Below are positions 6,477 through 10,293 of a stretch of 10,293 nucleotides of DNA, one piece after another. The notes under the pieces are model-generated. The model was not told where the DNA came from. It worked only from the letters and a program-made list of their open reading frames with translations, and did no database searches. The stretch comes from Alkaliphilus sp. Its GTDB lineage: Bacteria > Bacillota > Clostridia > Peptostreptococcales > Natronincolaceae. The position numbers and the translations under genes are program-made. Every line of letters starts with the position of its first letter. Within the stretch, counting starts at the first letter, position 1. The stretch is taken from contig JALNXC010000023.1 of NCBI GenBank assembly GCA_023230535.1, forward strand, positions 1-10,293, read 5' to 3'.

Positions 6477-6578
6477 GAAAAAGGTGTCAAACGAAACGTC
6501 CCCTTGGCACCCCCTTGGCACCACTTGGCATCGAAAAAGGTGTCAAACGAAACGTCCCCCTGACATCCCCCTGACATC
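6477..6578. repeat. REP-like repeat: two 27-bp identical cores with iterated 3' arms
   Basis: A 27-base core is repeated exactly at 6477-6503 and 6533-6559. Each core contains GGTGTCAA, then ACG-AAA-CGT, then CCCC. Copy 1 is followed by three potential pairing arms, TTGGCACC (6504-6511), TTGGCACC (6515-6522) and TTGGCATC (6525-6532). Copy 2 is followed by two arms, CTGACATC (6560-6567 and 6571-6578). The core's GGTGTCA can pair with any of these arms, allowing one G-U or G-T wobble on the plus strand, with the CCCC bulged. The last arm overlaps the recD2 stop codon (6577-6579). From memory, GGTGTCA...TGACACC hairpins with GGGGACG-type interiors recur in many Firmicutes genomes and accompany REP-associated tyrosine transposases. 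No transposase is present here. Confidence 0.85.
6478..6567 (-). terminator. Probable tandem intrinsic terminators of recD2 within the REP-like element
   Basis: Read on the minus strand, each repeat copy gives a G+C-rich hairpin ending in TTGACACC followed at once by TTTTT (6538-6534 for copy 2 and 6482-6478 for copy 1). The upstream arms are GATGTCAG (6567-6560) and GGTGCCAA (6511-6504). Each minus-strand stem has one A-C type mismatch and a G-run bulge. The arrangement would end transcription after recD2, and possibly twice. Placement just after the stop codon supports this. Confidence 0.5.
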
Positions 6579-8904
6579 AAGTCATGAATTCGGAAAATCT
6601 TTTCAGCCTGGCTCCGAGCCCCGAGTACCTTTCAACTATTTTATTATTATCTATCATTCGCTTTAAATATTCCTTTGTGCCCACTAAAACAACGAGGGAT
6701 TTTGCCCTGGTTATGGCAGTATATAAGATGTTTCTTGTAAGCAGCATCGGGGGAGCCCAGGTCACCGGCATAACTATGACCGGAAACTCGCTTCCCTGGC
6801 TCTTATGTATTGTGATGGAATAGGCAAGCTCCAATTGATCTAACTGGGCAAAGCTGTAAATCACACTTCTGTTATCATCAAAAAACACTGTAAGTTCTTC
6901 ATCCCTTTTATTTATATTCTGTACATACCCGATATCCCCGTTAAACACTCCTTCTCCGTATTGTTCTTCCGCTTCCGCATCCAGGCTTGCCCATTTCAAT
7001 ATATAATTATTTTTGATCTGCATAACCTTATCTCCTACGCGGAAAAGCTTTTCTCTCAACTCTTTTTCCTTCTTATAGGCATCGGGAGGATTTAAATAGT
7101 TCTGTAACTCTCTGTTCAGATTCAATGTCCCGATATTCCCTTTTTTCATAGGGGTAAGCACTTGGATATCTCTTATGGGATCAAATCTATAATGCTTTGG
7201 GAGTCTATCCTTTACGAGGCCTATTATGGTATGCAGTATCTCTTCTTTTCTTCCTCGAGTTATAAAATAAAAGTCCTTATCTTTTTTATTGAGTACGGGA
7301 TGAAATCCTTGATTGATTTTATGAGCATTTACGACAATCATGCTCTCTTCGGCCTGTCTGAATATTTCGTTCAGACGCACTACCTTTACTACCCCGCTAT
7401 CTATAATATCCCTGAGCACATTACCCGCCCCCACCGACGGCAACTGATCCACATCGCCGACGCAGATCAACCTTGAACCTTTGGGTATAGCCTTTAAAAG
7501 ATTATTCATCAATATGATATCCACCATGGACATCTCGTCTATTATTATTACATCTGCTTCCAGGGGATTGCTCTCGTCCCTTTGAAACAGCATCCCTTCA
7601 TCATCATCACTATATCCCATTTCCAATAACCTGTGTATTGTCTTGGCTTCCTTTCCCGTTGCTTCCGCCATCCGTTTCGAAGCCCTTCCCGTCGGGGCGG
7701 CAAGTAATATCTTTTTATCCAATTTTTCAAATACCTTGATCAATGTGTTTATAATGGTAGTTTTACCCGTACCCGGCCCGCCCGTAATCACTAAAACGCC
7801 ACTGTTGATGGCCTGCCTTATGGCTTCTTTTTGGTTATCCGCGAGGCATATATCGTCTTCCTTTTCTATATTTTCTATCTCCTCTTCCAGGTCTATTTCC
7901 AATGTGTCCAATTCGCCGTACGCAAGTTCTATGAGTTTATTGCAGGTATTGGTTTCCGCATAAAAATACGGCATGGAATATGCTATTATTTGATCATTAT
8001 CAATATTTTCAGATTGTTTCAATAGTTCCTGGGAATAATCGGAATTTTCCCCTGCATTTTGTTTTTCCGGTTCCTTCAAATGAGCAGGGCCTGTCTCTAT
8101 ATTTTGCCTCTCAAGCTGTATCTTCTGTCTGAGTGCCATCTCCTGTATTCCTTCTATTATTTTAACTTCTTCTACCTCCAACAGCCCACCTGCCCTCTCT
8201 ATCAAAGCATCGCTCGGTGCATAGGTGTGTCCTTCATTATTAAATGTATTGATCGTATATCTGATTCCGGAATGTATGCGGTATTTGGAATTCGGGGAAA
8301 TCCCCATCGCTCGCGCGATCAGATCCGCTCTCTTAAATCCTATGCCTGTAATCTCATCTGCCAGGCGGTATGGATTCTCCTGTATATACGGTATAGTCAT
8401 CTCCGCATATTTTTTATATATTTTAACTGCATACGCAGGTGTAATATCATACTGGGAAAGAAAAAGTATAATTTCTCTTAACTCTTTTTGTTCTTCAAAT
8501 GACTCGGCTATGGCCCGCATCTTTTTTTCACCGATGCCGGAAACCTCCGTCAACCTCTGTGGAGCATACTCCATAATTTCAAGGGCATCCGTGCCAAAAT
8601 GACTTATTATCCTTTCCGCCATTTTTTTCCCTATGCCCTTTATAACCCCGGAAGATAAATATTTTAAAATCCCTTCCTCTGTTGAAGGTTGTATATGCCT
8701 GTATTCTTTAACATCCATCTGCCTGCCGTATATGGGATGCTCCACCCATTTCCCTTTTACAGAGATCACTTCCCCTTCTCTCAATGCAGGCAAACAACCT
8801 ACCACCGTTACTTCTTCCTCTTCACAATTTAATACTCCGACTAAAAATCCGTTGGATTCATTTTGAAATATTATTTCTATCAATCTGCCTTCTAATTCGA
8901 CCAC
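6577..8904 (-). CDS. recD2: RecD2-type ATP-dependent 5'-3' DNA helicase
   Basis: The 775-residue protein has the RecD2 layout of bacteria lacking RecBC. It has an N-terminal OB-like part (1-70) and helix-hairpin-helix segments GVIKGIGKKMAERIISHFG (86-104), VSGIGEKK (121-128) and TGIGFKRAD (186-194). A superfamily 1 helicase core follows, with Walker A GGPGTGKT (375-382), Walker B DEMSMVD (456-462), motif III GDVDQLPS (483-490), FRQAEES (515-521), TIHKSQGSEFP (698-708) and YTAITRAK (728-735). RecD2 unwinds DNA 5'-3' and is tied to repair and replication-fork maintenance. Residues about 265-315 form a polar, low-complexity stretch before the helicase core that looks like a loose linker. The start is GTG at 8904, with GGAGG 8 bases upstream and a strong promoter 35 bases further. 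Length and motifs indicate an intact gene. Confidence 0.96.
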   Translation of the reverse strand: MVELEGRLIEIIFQNESNGFLVGVLNCEEEEVTVVGCLPALREGEVISVKGKWVEHPIYGRQMDVKEYRHIQPSTEEGILKYLSSGVIKGIGKKMAERIISHFGTDALEIMEYAPQRLTEVSGIGEKKMRAIAESFEEQKELREIILFLSQYDITPAYAVKIYKKYAEMTIPYIQENPYRLADEITGIGFKRADLIARAMGISPNSKYRIHSGIRYTINTFNNEGHTYAPSDALIERAGGLLEVEEVKIIEGIQEMALRQKIQLERQNIETGPAHLKEPEKQNAGENSDYSQELLKQSENIDNDQIIAYSMPYFYAETNTCNKLIELAYGELDTLEIDLEEEIENIEKEDDICLADNQKEAIRQAINSGVLVITGGPGTGKTTIINTLIKVFEKLDKKILLAAPTGRASKRMAEATGKEAKTIHRLLEMGYSDDDEGMLFQRDESNPLEADVIIIDEMSMVDIILMNNLLKAIPKGSRLICVGDVDQLPSVGAGNVLRDIIDSGVVKVVRLNEIFRQAEESMIVVNAHKINQGFHPVLNKKDKDFYFITRGRKEEILHTIIGLVKDRLPKHYRFDPIRDIQVLTPMKKGNIGTLNLNRELQNYLNPPDAYKKEKELREKLFRVGDKVMQIKNNYILKWASLDAEAEEQYGEGVFNGDIGYVQNINKRDEELTVFFDDNRSVIYSFAQLDQLELAYSITIHKSQGSEFPVIVMPVTWAPPMLLTRNILYTAITRAKSLVVLVGTKEYLKRMIDNNKIVERYSGLGARLKRFSEFMT

Positions 8905-8938
8905 CGTAATTTCCTCCCAGCCAACATATATCCCCTGT

Positions 8939-8968
8939 ATTATATCATATCGTCGTATTTATTGTCAT
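8939..8968 (-). promoter_or_regulatory. recD2 promoter with extended -10
   Basis: On the minus strand ATGACA (8968-8963, 5/6 to TTGACA) is followed after 18 bases by a perfect TATAAT (8944-8939). TG one base before it makes an extended -10 (TGATATAAT). The predicted start, near 8932, leaves a leader of roughly 28 bases to the recD2 GTG. This is the best promoter in the window. Confidence 0.75.
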
Positions 8969-8979
8969 TATGGATAATG
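8966..8979. promoter_or_regulatory. 14-bp dyad over the recD2 -35 box (possible operator)
   Basis: CATTAT and ATAATG form a perfect 6-base inverted repeat separated by GG. The dyad overlaps three bases of the -35 element and extends upstream, which is a suitable place for a repressor or activator. It does not match the Gram-positive LexA box pattern (GAAC-N4-GTTC), and the binding protein is unknown. Short A+T-rich dyads also arise by chance. Confidence 0.4.
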
Positions 8980-8992
8980 CGAAAATACGGAG

Positions 8993-9013
8993 GAACAATC
9001 CCCGATATTGTTC
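8993..9013. promoter_or_regulatory. Inverted repeat upstream of recD2 promoter
   Basis: GAACAAT (8993-8999) and ATTGTTC (9007-9013) are perfect inverted arms around a 7-base CCCCGAT loop, about 25 bases upstream of the recD2 -35 box. On the plus strand the hairpin is followed by AAAAATAAAT rather than T residues, and on the minus strand by CTCCG, so it is a poor terminator. It may be a distal operator or a structural remnant. Confidence 0.35.
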
Positions 9014-9042
9014 AAAAATAAATAAATTTATTAGAAATAAAC

Positions 9043-9069
9043 AAAAAGGGAACGATTATTAACCGTTCC
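9043..9069 (-). terminator. Intrinsic terminator of metK
   Basis: On the minus strand GGAACG (9069-9064) pairs with CGTTCC (9054-9049) across a 9-base loop. A C and then TTTTT (9047-9043) and further T-rich sequence follow. It lies about 110 bases downstream of the metK stop and before the recD2 promoter, so metK and recD2 are probably separate transcription units. Confidence 0.7.
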
Positions 9070-9160
9070 ACAATTTAAAATGTTTGTTTCAAAAGCCTGA
9101 TGACATCGAAAATAAATTTGGCAGCTATATCTTCCACAGTTCAAAATGCTTGTTTCAAAA
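9066..9160. repeat. Imperfect 29-bp direct repeat in the metK 3' region
   Basis: Copies at 9066-9094 and 9132-9160 match at 26 of 29 bases, and all three differences are transitions. The offset is 66 bases. Copy 1 overlaps the 3' plus-strand arm of the metK terminator. The intervening 37 bases show no similarity. No known element is recognised. Confidence 0.75.
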
Positions 9161-9177
9161 CACAGAATAAAAATTTC

Positions 9178-10293
9178 TTATCGCAGCCCCGCATCCCTGC
9201 CCAATATTTCAGCCTTATCAATCCTCTCCCAAGCGAGATTTAAATCTTCTCTGCCAAAATGCCCATAAACCGCAATTTGTTTATATATGGGCTTTCTCAA
9301 ATCCAAATCTCTGATTATGGCCGCCGGTCTCAGATCAAAATGTTTGTTAATGAGTTCTATCAATTTTGAATCGTCTACTTTGCCCGTTCCGAAAGTTTCA
9401 ACCAACACGGACACCGGTCTCGCTACGCCGATAACATAAGCCAATCCCACCTCACATTTATCGGCTAATCCCGCTGCTACTATATTTTTGGCTATATATC
9501 TGGCAGCATAAGCTGCCGAACGATCTACTTTAGTCGGATCTTTTCCGGAAAAAGCACCGCCACCATGGTGGGCATATCCTCCATATGTGTCTACTATTAT
9601 TTTTCTCCCTGTCAGCCCGGCATCACCCAATGGGCCACCTATAACAAAACGCCCGGTCGGATTGATGAGATATCTTGTATTGTCATCTAACAGTCCAATT
9701 GGAACGACCTTATTGATGACATGCTCCACCAGATCCCTTTCAATTGTTTTTTTATCGACCTCAGGACTGTGCTGTGCGGATATGACAATTGTATCGATTC
9801 TAACCGGTTTGCCGTCATCATACTCAACGGTTACCTGTGTCTTCCCGTCCGGTCTCAGATAATCCAATGTATGATTCTTTCTTACATCTGCCAATCTTTT
9901 GGCCAATTTGTGTGCAAGAGAGATAGGTAGCGGCATGAACTCCGGGGTTTCATTGCAAGCAAACCCGAACATCGATCCTTGATCCCCTGCCCCTATGATT
10001 CCCAATTCGCTTTCATTTTCTCCCCTTTTACTTTCCAGGGCTCTATTTACGCCCATTGCAATATCTGTAGATTGCTCATCTATAGCAATTAATACTGCGC
10101 ATGTATCTGCATCAAAACCATATTTTGCTCTGGTGTAACCTATTTCCTCCACTGTTTTTCTTACTATTTTAGGAATATCGACATAACAATTCGTCGTTAT
10201 TTCGCCGGTGACCAACACAAGCCCTGTAGAAACACTGGTTTCACAAGCCACCCTCGCCCCCGGATCCTTTTCCAAAATAGCATCTAATATTGC
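9178..10293 (-). CDS. metK: S-adenosylmethionine synthetase, lacking N-terminus (5' end outside window)
   Basis: The visible 371 codons cover nearly all of methionine adenosyltransferase, which makes S-adenosylmethionine from methionine and ATP in the cytoplasm. The reading frame is open to the right edge, beginning AILDAILEKDPGARVACETSVSTG. By comparison with the family about 28 residues are missing, including the MRKLFTSESVTEGHPDK-type start. Landmarks are TSVSTGLVLVTGEI, IIGAGDQGSMFGFACNET (the GAGDQG signature, about 9950-10005) and GGGAFSGKDPTKVDRSAAYAARYIAKNI (the second signature, about 9490-9570). The C-terminus YGHFGREDLNLAWERIDKAE is also family-like. A TTG near 10275 is an internal codon and not the start. 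The leader, where a SAM-sensing riboswitch could occur in such bacteria, is outside the window. Confidence 0.98.
   Translation of the reverse strand, partial: AILDAILEKDPGARVACETSVSTGLVLVTGEITTNCYVDIPKIVRKTVEEIGYTRAKYGFDADTCAVLIAIDEQSTDIAMGVNRALESKRGENESELGIIGAGDQGSMFGFACNETPEFMPLPISLAHKLAKRLADVRKNHTLDYLRPDGKTQVTVEYDDGKPVRIDTIVISAQHSPEVDKKTIERDLVEHVINKVVPIGLLDDNTRYLINPTGRFVIGGPLGDAGLTGRKIIVDTYGGYAHHGGGAFSGKDPTKVDRSAAYAARYIAKNIVAAGLADKCEVGLAYVIGVARPVSVLVETFGTGKVDDSKLIELINKHFDLRPAAIIRDLDLRKPIYKQIAVYGHFGREDLNLAWERIDKAEILGRDAGLR

Noticed and set aside
6433..6666. A short plus-strand frame and a minus-strand frame over the recD2-comF spacer.
   Set aside because: Both are built mainly from the REP-like repeat and the edges of the flanking genes, with no ribosome site or domain.
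8059..8481. A 140-codon plus-strand frame.
   Set aside because: It is a shadow of recD2, whose frame and motifs are continuous across this stretch.
8993..9069. GAAC...GTTC spacings resembling LexA (SOS) boxes near recD2 and in the metK terminator.
   Set aside because: The half-sites are separated by 13 and 11 bases, not the 4 bases of the Gram-positive LexA box.
1..10293. CRISPR array, tRNA, rRNA, phage or plasmid genes.
   Set aside because: No regular spacer-repeat arrays, cloverleaf-like segments, integrases, transposases or replication genes were seen on either strand.

Overview
This window most likely comes from the chromosome of a low-G+C Gram-positive bacterium of the Clostridia type. 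The evidence is the metK - recD2 - comF gene order, strong purine-rich Shine-Dalgarno sites, frequent TTG and GTG starts, and AT-rich spacers. Protein similarity was judged by eye, and no species is named. All nine supported genes lie on the minus strand, so the window is transcribed from right to left.

Layout in transcription order. (1) 10293-9178 is metK without its first ~28 codons, followed by an intrinsic terminator and a decayed 29-bp direct repeat. (2) 8904-6577 is recD2, with its own extended -10 promoter and a dyad over the -35 element. (3) 6578-6431 is a REP-like repeat whose two copies each look like a terminator on the minus strand. (4) 6430-5696 is comF. (5) 5644-5498 is an array of seven degenerate 21-bp units. 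(6) 5402-4833 is lemA and 4682-3798 is a TPM-domain membrane protein, a commonly paired set. (7) An imperfectly duplicated leader (3783-3674) precedes a compact phosphonate operon: an NTP-transferase (3666-2956), an iron-type phosphonoacetaldehyde reductase (2922-1783), a PEP mutase fused to an N-terminal cytidylyltransferase-like domain (1763-459), and the first 154 codons of phosphonopyruvate decarboxylase (462-1), which leaves the window.

The operon can be read as a pathway: PEP -> phosphonopyruvate (mutase) -> phosphonoacetaldehyde (decarboxylase) -> 2-hydroxyethylphosphonate (reductase) -> probably a CMP-activated phosphonate (NTP-transferase and/or the fused domain). The activated form would serve as a head-group donor for a lipid, glycan or exopolymer. 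No aminotransferase is present in the window, so a hydroxyethyl rather than aminoethyl product is favoured. The acceptor and the transferase are not visible and may lie beyond the left edge.

The phosphonate genes look more A+T-rich than recD2. Sampled 60-base rows give about 23-35% G+C in the transferase and reductase, against about 45-48% in recD2. This suggests a different history for the operon. The enzymes belong to known families. The least explained items are the non-coding repeats, which differ from one spacer to the next.
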